Shown here: positions 47,461 to 58,092 of the stretch, piece by piece
Numbering within the stretch: position 1 is the first letter of the stretch
Layout: the number at the start of each line of letters is the position of its first letter
Assembly (NCBI RefSeq): GCF_004379255.2
Contig: NC_056046.1
Span: 12,214,001 to 12,278,000, forward strand
Direction of reading: 5' to 3'
Origin: Salvia splendens
Taxonomy: Eukaryota; Streptophyta; Magnoliopsida; Lamiales; Lamiaceae
Length of the DNA: 64,000 nt
The notes under the pieces: generated by a model
Seen by the model: only the letters and a program-made list of their open reading frames with translations
The model's database searches: none
What the model was told of the DNA's origin: nothing
Translations under genes and position numbers: made by a program

Positions 47461-47737
47461 TAACCATGTTCTTCACGGCCACAATTGACGACACTTCATG
47501 TATATACATAACCAAGCACTTGAGTTTCTCAGGGTCAATTGGAATTTCCACCGTAGCCGCCCAAAGAGTAATTTTTTGGATTTAAAATGTGTAATTTTTA
47601 AATTTCTAGGTTTTTATTTATATATTTTTCAATTATGTAATTTTTGGGTTTTTAAATTAATTCATTTAACATACATATTGAATCAATTGAATAATTTGCT
47701 AAAAGCGCCCGAAATTATACATGTTGGGCTGCGAGTA

Positions 47738-47946
47738 AATTTTAGCTGAATCTAGGCCCCGTAATGATGGGCTGCAGCCCGGTTTTAAATATACTAGCAG
47801 TATGTAATACTCCACTATACAGGTGTAGCAAGGGCACATTGCATTGCCAATCTAATGTTATAAGAGAAGCGAGTATTTATTTAATTTCTTTAGTTTCATT
47901 TTTGAAAATGTGTAATTTATATTTTGCTTCCTGCTGTAATAATTGT
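47738..47946. repeat. Diverged duplicate of the 36.8/37.7-kb flanking DNA
   Basis: ccgtaatgatgggctgc corresponds to cagtaatgatggctgctg (36857). tctaatgttataagagaagc...aaaatgtgtaatt corresponds to 37580-37642 and 37742-37797. Confidence 0.75.
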
Positions 47947-48235
47947 TGTGACAAAATAGAGCAATTGTATAATCGAGACAAAAAGAAACGTAAAGAGACA
48001 AAGATTTACGTGGTTCGCCAATGTTGTGTTGGCTACGTCCACGGATAGGAAATTGAGAATAGATTGTATTCAAATTGTTTTTGGATTACAGAGTTATGTG
48101 TCCTATTTCTATATAAACAGGCACATAGACGACGGGCTACACTCAATATAACAATTTTGGCATAAAACATAAACATAGTCAAGACCCTTTTTTTAGTATA
48201 GCATTTGAGTTTCCTGCAATACATTCTTGACTAAA
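47945..48235 (-). repeat. LTR-like remnant
   Basis: tttacgtggttcgccaatg followed by gctacgtccacgg resembles the motif attacgtggttcaatc...acatccacggac in the LTR at 30725-31165, on the same strand. Probably a decayed solo LTR. Confidence 0.5.
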
Positions 48236-48625
48236 GTCCAATTTTGGTCTCTTACATTTTCCCTAAAATTCTTTGGTCTCATACATTAAGTTCATGACCT
48301 TTTAGTTCTTGACATATTGTTTTGGTACCTTTTGGTCCCAAACATAGGTTTTGGTCCAAAATAACCATTTTCCGTTAAAATTAACAGTCAAAATATTTGA
48401 TCAATTTATTAACTTAATTATAATCTAGGAATAAAGTCCAAATTTGGTCCCGTACATTTTCCATAAAATTCTTTTCGGGTCTCATACATTAAATTTGTGA
48501 CCTTGTTTTGGATCAAAATGTACCAAAACAATAGTTTGATTCCAAAAGATCACAAACTTAATGTATGAGATCAAAAAGAATTTTAGGGGAAATATAAGGG
48601 ACCAAAATGGATTTTAATCTACATT
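48230..48625. mobile_element. TIR element with a duplicated left arm
   Basis: The phrase aaagtccaattttggtc...acattttccctaaaattct appears directly at 48234, again at 48433 (aaagtccaaatttggtc), and inverted at the right end (48540-48625, agggaccaaaatggatttta). About 80 bp per arm, non-coding. The structure is two direct arms plus one inverted arm. Confidence 0.65.
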
Positions 48626-48765
48626 CTGCTATTACTATTTTGTTCTTATTAATCACGCTAACAGGTTAAATAAATCCGTTTGATGATATATTGAGATTAA
48701 ATAAAAGTGCAAAATACTTGCTAAAACGAAAAAATTGTTCGACACTACTCGAACAAACTTTAATA
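48626..48765. repeat. Duplicate of 40046-40190
   Basis: ctattttgttcttattaat, cgtttgatgatat and gattaaataaaagtgcaaa occur in the same order in both places. Confidence 0.75.
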
Positions 48766-49026
48766 GTAATAGTATACAAAATAGTTTGTCTAACAGCTTG
48801 AATTAGTTACATTGAAATAAAAATAAAATATCAATGATATTAAAGTGTAAATTATATCCTGATCTGACATAACTGAAAGACTGGAACTTGGCACTAAATC
48901 AAATCTATTTCTTCTAGAAGGAAACCCATGCAGTACGGCAGTAGTTAGTTACGAAGCTCTGGAATTAAATATAAAAACTGTTTGGGACAGGTAGGCATCC
49001 TTCTAGAATGCCATCATCTTCTGAAG

Positions 49027-50366
49027 TCTCCACAATAGTAGAGCCCAGGGCCCAACCACAATAGTAGAGCCCATAGCCCAAGGCCAAGTTGGGCCCTGGG
49101 CCAAGCCACAAAACTTGGCCTAGTCTACAAAACTTGTTCGGACCACAAAAAATACTTATTCACATTATAGTGGACAAGCCCAAGCCACCAAATATTAATT
49201 TTTTTTTCATTTTTTGAGTTATTTTAATTTAACTACAATAAAAATTATCGGACTATAATAATTATAAAAAATGCATAATTTAATAAAAACCAAAATTAAA
49301 ACCAAATATTCGTTGTATTATAGAAATGGGTAAAATTATACAACCAAATTTTTTTAAAAACACTAAAAAAAACACTAACAAAACACCGAAAAAACACCGC
49401 CATCGCCGCCTACTCGGTGGCGTCATCAGAATCCGCCGCTTCTTCTTCACCAGCTGAATCGCCATCGCCGTCACCGTCGCCGCCCTCAGCTCTAGCCGCC
49501 GCCGCTTCCTCCTACCCCAACCTCGACCTCAGCCGCAGTATGAGGCCGTAGTACATCCGCTTGGTGGGCGGGTCGGCCGACTTCTCATACAAGGACAAGG
49601 TATCCTGAAATTGCTTCATCATCTGCACCTCCAGGGTGTTGTTCAACGCCACTTGGGCCGGTTCGGGGCGGGATGCAGACGCGCCCGCAACAAAGTGTTG
49701 GGAGGCCGATCTAGCGTCTCGGATTGAGGACTGCTTCCCCTGTGGACGTGGGCGCCGGGAGAGTGACGAGGGGGGCTCCTCCAAAACATCGTCGTTGAGT
49801 CGAAGGGACGTGAGCCGCTACTACTGTTGTAGTTGTCGCCTTGTATGCTTCAGCCCAGGAGCAATCTCTTGCTCGCAGATGGCTCTGAATTTTGGGGAGT
49901 TCCGCAGAACGAGGAATTCTTCCCAGTATGCGAACTTGGGGTTGCCTTCAGTATTGTACAACTGCATCGACAACGTTTTTATGTCTGCTTCGCTGCGACC
50001 ACTCTCAGCAGTGCGCATTTGGTTCTCGTATATGCCAATGAACCTCTTGAGGGATGTAGTGATCCTGCCGAACTTCTTCCGGACCTGGTCGTGTGTAAGC
50101 TCGGCGCTACACGGCAGTTTGAATTCATTGTACACCGCCAGGACGCGCTTCCAGAAGTGTACGTCGGTCTGATCCGTGCCAACTATGGCATCCGTCATGA
50201 CCACGTCCCAGGCCCTAGCAATAGCAACAGACTCCGCCTCTGTGTACAGAGTCCCCCGTCGACCACTACTGCCATCGCCATCTCCGCCCCCGCTGCGGTC
50301 CCCGCCACCGCGGCCGCCTTGCTGCTCTCCGTCGCCGCCGGCGTCTCGCGCGGGTCGGCCTTCTTA
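49027..50366 (-). mobile_element. Truncated Harbinger element with ORF1
   Basis: Carries an ORF1-type gene on the minus strand. The left end has ctccacaatagtagagccca twice (49031 and 49057), resembling Harbinger TIRs of the GAGCATCCACAATAG type. The right (5') end is missing: the coding frame runs straight into a MITE fragment at about 50367. No target duplication can be assigned. Confidence 0.65.
49512..50366 (-). pseudogene. Harbinger ORF1, Myb/SANT-like, 5'-truncated
   Basis: One frame from about 50366 to TAG/TGA near 49512 with Gly-rich DGDGSSGRRG, then LYTEAESVAIARAWDVVMTD, TDQTDVHFWKRVLAVYNEF and KFAYWEEFLVL. This is the same SANT-like architecture as in the elements at 32 and 38 kb, but clearly another subfamily. 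Two consecutive TAG codons at 49818-49823 interrupt the frame, after which it continues to LRSRLG. The start codon is lost with the 5' end. Confidence 0.8.
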
Positions 50367-50367
50367 A

Positions 50368-50477
50368 CATTATTCTCTCTCTTACTTTACCATTTCTACA
50401 CTTTAATTATTTATTATCATTTTTATAAAACGAGTGCGCAAAAGTGATCGGGACCCCTAATGGCGGACAGAGGTAGT
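50368..50477. mobile_element. Stowaway-like MITE fragment (right end only)
   Basis: ttataaaacgagtgcgcaaa ... ggcggacagaggtag followed by TA matches the right half of the MITE type at 60851-61087. The left half is absent, replaced by the truncated Harbinger element. Confidence 0.65.
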
Positions 50478-50479
50478 AG

Positions 50480-50998
50480 AAGCTAAAATTAGGAGAATAA
50501 GTACTTATTGAAATGAAGAAACTAAAATAAATAGGAAAAGTACTTAATAAAATGAAGCTAAAATGAGGAGAAAAAGTACTTACCAAACTGAATAAGCTAA
50601 AATAAAGAGGAAAAGGGATTAAAAAAACCGAGATGAGTGGGAATCGACTTCGGGCAATCCATTGATAGTGGAAGAATTTACAGCTGGGCTAGGGAATCAA
50701 CTTAGTTATCTATTGATTATATAATAATGTCATAATTTGGGGGTACAGTTGTACCCCTTGCTCCTTAGTAGATCCGCCACTGATTGCTTGGCCAACCGAT
50801 TATCTAAAAAGATATGCTTCTATTTTTGCATTTTAATTTGCTGAATTTTATTGAGGGGCATATCATGCCAATTTCTTAGGGCATCACGATGACGAGAGGG
50901 GCTGTGTTCATACAGTATGTTATACTATATTTTTGAAATAATTTGATTTGATTATACATGATTTACATTTACTTCATCTATTTTATTTTCAAAATAAT
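50480..50998. other. Intergenic; contains an hAT-like end near 50740-50785
   Basis: gggtacagttgtaccccttg and agatccgccactg resemble an inverted hAT end; a similar phrase occurs near 63455. No gene. Confidence 0.45.
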
Positions 50999-50999
50999 T

Positions 51000-51475
51000 A
51001 CCTTTCAAAATTCTAACAATAAAATTCAACTCAATTTGTAAAATAGCTTCATTTGAATTAAAAGGTAAATTAAGTATTCAAGTCATTGCCAATGAAAATA
51101 AAGAATCGTTATTAATCATACTTATAAGAAGAGAGTAAAAAATTAATAAAAATTTTAAATTTAGTGCACATATAATATTTTTACAGGCAATTAAGTCTAG
51201 TTTTAATATATAGTAGTAGTACTATTATAAGTATGCTATATATTGAAAGTTTTTTCTAGTTAGCTATTAATTACTTCATAAATTTGGTATTTAAACCATT
51301 TATTTCCTACCTTTAATTAACAATATCAGGTTGATATTTAACAATGAATAATATGGAGTAGTACAAATGGGTTCTGAAAAAATAATACAAATAAAATTGT
51401 GCAGGTAATAATTAAAGAAAAGCAGTGGTTGGGTTCGGGTTAAAAAGAAGGCAATAAAACAAACATAACGTGTTA
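51000..51475. repeat. Segmental duplicate, copy B
   Basis: Diverged copy of 46390-46860. Confidence 0.7.
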
Positions 51476-51479
51476 ATAT

Positions 51480-52275
51480 TCCAATTTGGAGTGTGGTTTG
51501 GCGTTTGATTCACGGGAGGGCCATTCAATGTTTTTCAACACAATAACGTCTCAGTTATATGCAACGGACCACCACTTCAAATAGCACACAAATTACTATA
51601 AAATATTAGTAATAGATATGCATAATGTATATTGCTCGGTTTAATACAATACAAAATTTATAAAGTTTGAGAAAAAGAGAAAAAAACAGTTAAGATGGAG
51701 TAGTATGCATAACTTTATAGTAGGCACACATCATTATTTAGTACTCAATATTCCACATAATACATGTCACTCATGGCATGTGTGACAATGTTCACATACA
51801 GTTCTTGTCGGTGCATTGAGCACACAGTCCGTGCCAAAAGGTTGTTTGCCAAACAAAGCACATCACTTGACTAAGTGAACACAATTAGTTTTAAAGGAAT
51901 GTAAAACTTAACACAGTCTTTAATCTCGTATAATTAATTTAATAGAAATTTTAAGACTTTTCAACGTGTCTAATTTATCTTAATCCTACACTTTTCTTTA
52001 TATTCAGCAGAGAAGAAATGTAGTAAAACTTAACACGACCTTAATTGCAAAGAATTAATTTAAAATTTTGTCTAGTTAAATTGTGTCACATAAAGTTTTC
52101 TAATTTTTTAAAGTTACCATGTTAAACAAATTTTCTCCATTATAAGTATTAGTTAATTTAAGAATTAATTAACCAAGTAGTCTTCTTATGGGTGCGACCC
52201 CAAAATAGTGTTTTGATTATTAGTATTGTAGTAGTATTATTTATTTGTTTTTATATGCATATGAAACAAGAATAC
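51480..52275. other. Intergenic, no gene seen
   Basis: AT-rich. A short phrase (gtaaaacttaacac) recurs at 51901 and 52021, with cttaat and aattaatttaa following in each, suggesting a small internal repeat of about 120 bp. Confidence 0.5.
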
Positions 52276-52357
52276 TTAGAGCATCCACAGTAGGGCGGAC
52301 GATACGATGCACTGCAGCCATGCGGACGATGCATCGGGCATCGTCCGCGCCCTATGT

Positions 52358-52421
52358 ATCGTCCGCGGACGATAGGACTTCGACCACGCATCGTCCGCGG
52401 ACGATAGGCCTTCGACCACGC
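52358..52421. repeat. Two tandem 32-bp units with a perfect palindrome
   Basis: Each unit begins with the 16-bp perfect palindrome atcgtccgcggacgat (52358 and 52390) followed by agg(a/c)cttcgaccacgc. The array lies between TIR and TATA box, where a transposase complex or the Myb-like protein would bind. Confidence 0.85.
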
Positions 52422-52587
52422 ATCGTCCTCGGTATCGTCCGCCCCACTGATGGCCACACGGACGATACCACAGACGATGCAACGAGTTTCCATTTTTTTA
52501 AAATTCTCCAAAATTTATATATATACACCACTTTCACTCTTCCATTCACTCTTCCTCTTCCATTCACTCTCCCATTCCTCTCCACAA

Positions 52588-53493
52588 ATGAATCCCGGTG
52601 ATTACCCAAGTTCGAATAGTCCGCTGTTCAGTGGTGGTGCATGGTGGCCGGGTACAGACCCTGATGAATACCGACCCTTTGACTCCAACACCCAGTACGA
52701 TCCCGATTTCAGTACGGATTCATACGGGTTGTCAGACATGGAGCCGTCTCCCACCCGCGCCCACGCCCCACCCCGCCGCGCCTCTGCCGCCGCCTCGGGC
52801 TCCGCCACCAAGAAGAAGCGGAACAGGCAAAGGGCTTAGAAGTTTCCACCTCCGGAGAAGAATGAAGAGTTCGCCCCAGGGAGGACGAACTACAACCCGG
52901 ATGAAACCATCATCTTGACCCGGTGTTGGATTGATATTTCAGAGGACCCGGTGTTTGCTAACAACCAAAAGCAAATCGCGTACTGGGAGCGCATCGCTGA
53001 TCGCTACAACGAGGCCAAGCCGGCGGCCGCCTACAAGCGCCATAGGGAGCAGCTCCGCAAGCACTGGGATCAGGTGAAGAAGCAGGTCAATTTGTTCTCG
53101 TCGGAGTACGAGAAGTGCTTGAGGGAGCAGGGCAACAGCGAGAGTTTGACCGATGTGCGCGATTAAGCGCCTGCGTCGTACATTTCATTGTACGGCGATT
53201 TCAAGCATTACAACTCCTGGCTCCCTTGAAGGACAAGCATAAAGGCTGCCAAGAACAAGGGCAAGACGAAGGCGACATCCTCACAGGCCGCGGCCCCGAC
53301 CCCGACCCAGATCGCGACCCCGACCCCGACATCGGCTGCGGGACATGTCTACGCGGAGTTGGTGGCGGCCGCCAACCGGAGGACGTTATTGGACACGCAC
53401 CATGCCCTCATGCAGTGCGAGGACCCGGGCAAAGACGAATACCTCAAGTGGATGATTGATGATCTGCGCCGCAAGCTGGGAATGAAGGATTAG
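52588..53493 (+). pseudogene. Harbinger ORF1, Myb/SANT-like, three nonsense codons
   Basis: ATG at 52588 (MNPGDYPSSNSPLFSGGAWW), final TAG at 53491; 301 codons in one uninterrupted register. It is broken only by TAG at 52837, TAA at 53164 and TGA at 53227. The SANT-like region includes LTRCWIDISEDPVFANNQKQ, YWERIADRYNEAKP and RKHWDQVKKQVN. A tail rich in Pro/Thr ends with EDPGKDEYLKWMIDDLRRKL, a coiled-coil-like terminus. The absence of indels suggests recent decay by point mutation. A TATA-like tatatatata lies about 70 bp upstream. Confidence 0.9.
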
Positions 53494-53784
53494 TAATGTA
53501 GTGTTTGCCTTTAATCGTAGTGTTTTTTATTTCTAACTTCTGTAATTTTTTTAATTAGTGATCTAGGATTTGCCTTTAATCGTAGTGTTTTTGATAATTT
53601 TGCATAACATATTTGAAGACATAAAATTAATTAACAAAATAGTAGTGAAACCTATAGGGCGGACTTTAGGGCATTCCACTACAGGTGGAAGGATAGGAGG
53701 ATAGAATAATGATGTGGCGGAGCATATGACGCCTATTGTGGATGCCGTTAAATGTCGCTCAAAGCCTCCAGAAAAAAGCCACCA

Positions 53785-53794
53785 CTATATAATT
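53785..53794 (+). promoter_or_regulatory. TATA box of the RING-H2 gene
   Basis: ctatataatt lies 65-74 bp before the ATG and only 38 bp beyond the end of the Harbinger element. Confidence 0.6.
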
Positions 53795-53858
53795 ATAAAC
53801 CACCACCATAGATCTTACCCTTCTCCTCCGCCGCCGGCCGTCCGAAAAAATCAAGTAA

Positions 53859-54356
53859 ATGGGTATCCTCTTCTACGCAATAAAGGTTCCGAAAGTCATC
53901 ACCGTAGCCTTCTTCCTCAACCTAATTTCCTACGCCCACCATATCCTCATCGCCGCCCTCACGCATCTCGGCCTCTACAAGCGGTCGCCGGAGGAGGAAT
54001 CGCCCGAATCCGGCTCCTCCACCAACAATTACATCCTGATTCTGGACAGCTCCTCCCCCTCGCTGGTCCCGATCCGGGTCCACGTCGTGACCGCCGCGAT
54101 CAAGAAGCTGGTGCCCGTAATCGAGTACGAGGAATTGGTGGGCCGCGGCGGAGGAGAGAAGGGGTGTAGTATATGCTTGGAGTGTATAGAAGGGCGGGAT
54201 GAGGTGAGGGAGCTTTGCAATTGTAGGCATTTGTTCCATAGGGATTGTCTGGACACGTGGATTGATGAGGGTCAGGTGACTTGTCCTTTGTGTAGATCCA
54301 TGTTGTTGCCTCCTAGAGTTAATCTTCTCAGATCTAATCAAATTCCTAATTCCTAG
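53859..54356 (+). CDS. RING-H2 finger protein, membrane-anchored (165 aa)
   Basis: Single exon. A hydrophobic N-terminal segment (about residues 9-36, VPKVITVAFFLNLISYAHHI and onward) probably anchors it in a membrane. A C-terminal RING-H2 domain has C103-x2-C106 ... C122-x-H124-x2-H127-x2-C130 ... C142-x2-C145, all eight zinc ligands present. Trp134 fits the E2-binding position. RING-H2 proteins of this size act as E3 ubiquitin ligases; similar short plant proteins include the BRH1/RHA/XERICO group, but I cannot assign an orthologue. The start is the first ATG after a TATA box and a ctcctccgccgccgg leader. The reading frame is clean and GC-rich relative to the flanks. Confidence 0.92.
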   Translation: MGILFYAIKVPKVITVAFFLNLISYAHHILIAALTHLGLYKRSPEEESPESGSSTNNYILILDSSSPSLVPIRVHVVTAAIKKLVPVIEYEELVGRGGGEKGCSICLECIEGRDEVRELCNCRHLFHRDCLDTWIDEGQVTCPLCRSMLLPPRVNLLRSNQIPNS

Positions 54357-54838
54357 TTTATTTTATTTTATTATTTGGTATATATAGAGCTTGAGTTAGC
54401 TTTGATCTCTGTTGCTTTGATTTAAACTGAATTAGTTGGGATAAAAGAAGGGAGAATTGGTTTTGACATTTTGAAAATGTTGTAGTGGCTCATATAGGTT
54501 GTTTAGCTAATTCTATTTTATTTTTGTTAGTATATTGGTAGAGTTTGAATTGGTAAGGGAAGGAATTGCAGGCTTTGAATGGCATTAGCAAAGTGTTTTT
54601 AGTACTACTATTTGTGAATACTGAATACTCAATTTTAGGGAGATTTTGCTTGTCATGTGGTGGTGGAGGATGAAGATGAGTGCATGTGGTGTGGTGTTGC
54701 TGCTTTTGAATTTTATTGACTTGTTGGAGTGAGTGTTGAATTGTCGATGATGGATCATCATTTGTTGGCCGACACTCCAATTCTTTCCTCTCTTTTGTTT
54801 CTTTCTAGAAACCACTTTCATCTTATTCATTTTCACAA
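54357..54838. other. 3' flank of the RING-H2 gene
   Basis: Probably holds the 3' UTR in the first ~100 bp. No further gene is supported. Confidence 0.5.
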
Positions 54839-54839
54839 G

Positions 54840-55553
54840 GGTGTCCGCTTATAGAAGCGGACACGCCCAATAGCCCCGCCCCAGTTTTTGTCCATAGCCC
54901 CAGCTTTGTTGTCCATAGCTCCAAAATTTTGTGTCCGCCGCTATAGTGGACACTTCCAATAGCTTCCAAATTTTATAATCAACTTTCATTTTATAATGTT
55001 TCAAGTAATTATGAACAAATTTATCGGGCTATACGTAATTAGAAGAACACGACTATACGAAGTAAAATTAAAATTAAAATTACACACTACATTTAATCTA
55101 GTACAAATCACTAATTTCCGAGCAAGAAATGTTTCAAGTAATTATGAACAAATTTATCGGCCTGTTGTTGCACCTGTTGAATCAGAGCATTCCAGCGATC
55201 TCTCCACAAATTGTTCATTTCCGACCCCAAATTGTATTGAGAGAAATTTTTATAGATGTAGAGTTGGAATGGTGTGAAAATAATGAATGTAGTGTGGTGT
55301 ATTTATAGGTGAATTGAAATGAAAAAAAAAATTTAAATCGGCTATAGCCGCGGCGGTCGGTGCCGCCACTATAGGCGCCGCGCCTATAGCCGCGTCCGCC
55401 CCCATTTCGCCGCGTCCTCGCCCTGGAGTCGGCTGAAGCCCGTCCGCCCCCTACCGCCCCCATTTCGGTGTCCGCCCGCGCCTCTCCACTATAGCCAGCC
55501 CGCCCTCCGCCCCAACCCGCGGCTATAGCCGCGGGCAGCCCATAGTGGACACC
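54840..55553. mobile_element. Non-autonomous TIR element with GC-rich palindromic right arm
   Basis: The ends ggtgtccgcttatag and, inverted, ggtgtccactatggg form short TIRs. The right 220 bp contains repeated ggctatagcc palindromes among cgccgc-rich DNA, and the middle is AT-rich. The phrase gtttcaagtaattatgaaca is duplicated at 54998 and 55130. No intact protein. No clear target duplication, so the superfamily is open (Harbinger-like is my guess). Confidence 0.6.
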
Positions 55554-55616
55554 ATAAGAAATAAAAAATGTTGTCACCCTTTCCCACATGCCTGGCTGCT
55601 GCAGCCCTAGTTTGTA

Positions 55617-55853
55617 CTCCCTCCGTCTCGTCTCGGATGACACATTTCTTGGTTAATGTATTGAATTAGAGAGAGAAAATGTGGGTGTAAGTATTTAAAT
55701 AGATAGAGAAAGAAAGATGAATATTTTAATAAGAATAAGAAAAAGTGGTTGTGTGTATTAATTGGTCAGAGAAAGTTTCCAAAAAAAATGTGTCTATCTT
55801 AGTTGAGACAAATTTAAAAGGGAAACGTGTCATCTTAAATGGGACGGAGAGAG
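55617..55853. mobile_element. Stowaway-like MITE
   Basis: TA-flanked. The ends ctccctccgtctcgtctcgg and, inverted, ctctctccgtcccatttaag match. 237 bp. Confidence 0.85.
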
Positions 55854-55855
55854 TA

Positions 55856-58090
55856 CCTACTAACTTGCCATATCTTATCTCTGTTTTAAGATACTTACAT
55901 TACATAAATTGTGACTGTGAAAATAAATAGCTAGATTTCTTCAATGCCAAAACTTTCGAGGCTGGGTAGCATTGGATAATTTGGGACCCCCCTCTCTCCT
56001 AGTGATATTGCTGAGGAGCATATGCCTTAATTTTCGGCAATACACTCAAACAAATTGCCTTAATTTTAGGCAATACTATCAAACTTCTAGAGAGAGTGTG
56101 TGCGCCTAATTTGAAACGTGGAAACCCATCATCATGAGTATCATGTATGCCGGTTGGGAACACTTGAATTGTTGTAAGAGCATCTTTACTTTTGAGGATT
56201 ATGTATCAAAAAAATAGTACTCCTCCTAATTTCTTCTATCACTTGGGTTAATTTTGCTTGATTCATGAGAATTTGAAAGGATGGGATCGTAGACATTCTA
56301 GTAACGAAATTAAAAACACTCAATCATCTATTTTATCAATCACGAATTAAAACTCCTTAATCATAAGAAAATACAAATATAGTGGTGTCATTCTAAATTT
56401 ATAAATTATAAGTCAGTTTATAATTGGGCAATAAACGGAGTATTATTGATAAAAAAAAATGTCCTGGCTCGGGACAATATAAGAATGGCCCAATAGGCGC
56501 GGCTTATAAAAACCAGTCCATTTAGAATAGGCTAGGCTCATAAACTACAGCTGGATCAGGCCGAAAATTTGATGGGCTTATATAGATTCAGCCCAACAAT
56601 GAACTCTTTTGTGCAACATGAGCTAATACTAATATGGACTGGCAATAATTTCTGCTGGAGAATGGAAATTTTAACTTAATATGTAGTAGTAGTTTAGATT
56701 TGTTATACGTATCAATTTTCAGCTTGAATTTTGAGATTAAGAAGTCAAATAAATGAACCAATATGTTTCAAAAATGGTTAAAATTAAGTTTATATAACTA
56801 GGTAAATAAAATGATTGATTTACAGCGCGCAGAAATTGAGATAAAGTTAGGATTTTATAATTTCAGATTTGATCTCATATTGCAAATGAAATTGGAAATG
56901 GCGTCAGTTTTCGGCCAAAAAGGGGGTGTTAAATATTACTAATATTCTTCTAATAATTGCACCAAAATATACATATAGAGACACGTAACTAAAAATGGCT
57001 TTAAATAAGTGCCTTAATGGTAGTAACTTAGAACTTATATTGAATGGCTTACGTATTCATTGTTATATTATGATATATTAATAGTTAATAGGTTACTGGA
57101 AGAAATTAGTAGATCACTAAAATAGAAATAACGTTTACAAACGGTCCAAGTTTTCCACATAAATATATTGCAGATGATACACGTCTCGTCTAAATATAAT
57201 ACTATTGATACACAAAGACTACTATGAGTATTAGACAAGATTGACATTGCACGTTTGAAGATATGTGTGGGTATAAATGAATCATGAACTAAAATGGTCG
57301 GTAATAGAGACGTCGGGGTTTATTGAAGTGAAAATGAAAATGACAGCTGATGAAAATGATATTAAATCGAAAAATTTATTACTATTTGGAAATGTTTAGT
57401 TATTATAATAATAGTAAAATATTGTGATTGAAATTTGATATAGGATACTTGTAAATTGTGGTCTAAAAATGATGCACCAAATGATTAGCAGCTTTCACAT
57501 TGGACGGCAGGCCATCTAGCTAGCTACCCTACAAAAATTGTTTTAATTACTCGTCTTAGGTTTGTGAAGTCTAGAGAGTGAGTGACTAAAATTCTATGAG
57601 TTTGAATTTCTGGATTTCTTCTGTACAATTTTAATTTTTTATACTATATATATACGATTTTATTTAATATATCTGCCTGGTTTAATTTACCGAGCTTTTA
57701 CAGAGATTATTTCATTGTTAAATACAATGATAAAATAAAAGTTTAGTAGTACAATGCACACATGTTCCTCTAATCGACGGCTATTCATAAACCGAGGTGT
57801 TTTGCTCAGGCTTATTTATCATACGAAATTCATGAGCTTATTCATAACAAATTTTCTAAATTTATATATGTATATATACAAAATTAATTATTTTATCCAT
57901 AATAACACAACATATTCATTGGGTGACAATGATAAAGAAAAGTATTTTTATATTTAATACGGTAATTACTAATAATAGAAAGAATTAGAATTATGTATGT
58001 GATTAATGCTTTATATTTCAAGTAAAATCACTCAATAAGTTGTTCACGAGCTAACCATTCAAGTAAACCTAGAATAAAATGCGAAAATAA
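55856..58090. other. Intergenic, no gene seen
   Basis: AT-rich throughout. GGGCC/GGCCC-containing text near 56470-56600 is repeat-like, but without visible boundaries. Confidence 0.55.
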
Positions 58091-58092
58091 TA

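Larger units (their letters stand above)
52279..53747 (+). mobile_element. PIF/Harbinger element carrying only ORF1; partner of the 9.8-kb element
   Basis: TTA target duplications at 52276-52278 and 53748-53750. The left TIR GAGCATCCACAGTAGGGCGG and the right TIR (inverted) cggcatccacaatagg. 1,469 bp. Its left 230 bp has the same GCATCGTCCG array as the transposase element at 9758-11626. Its right ~110 bp (inverted: atgctccgccacatca, cttccacctgtagtgg) is homologous to the other end of that element. The interior encodes ORF1 and no transposase. Confidence 0.93.

Noticed and set aside
53714..54341. Overlapping open stretches on both strands at the RING-H2 gene
   Set aside because: Only the 53859 frame has the eight zinc ligands and a sensible start.
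55215..55643. 142-codon minus-strand open stretch
   Set aside because: Spans the GC-rich palindromic arm of a TIR element and part of the neighbouring MITE; no domain.
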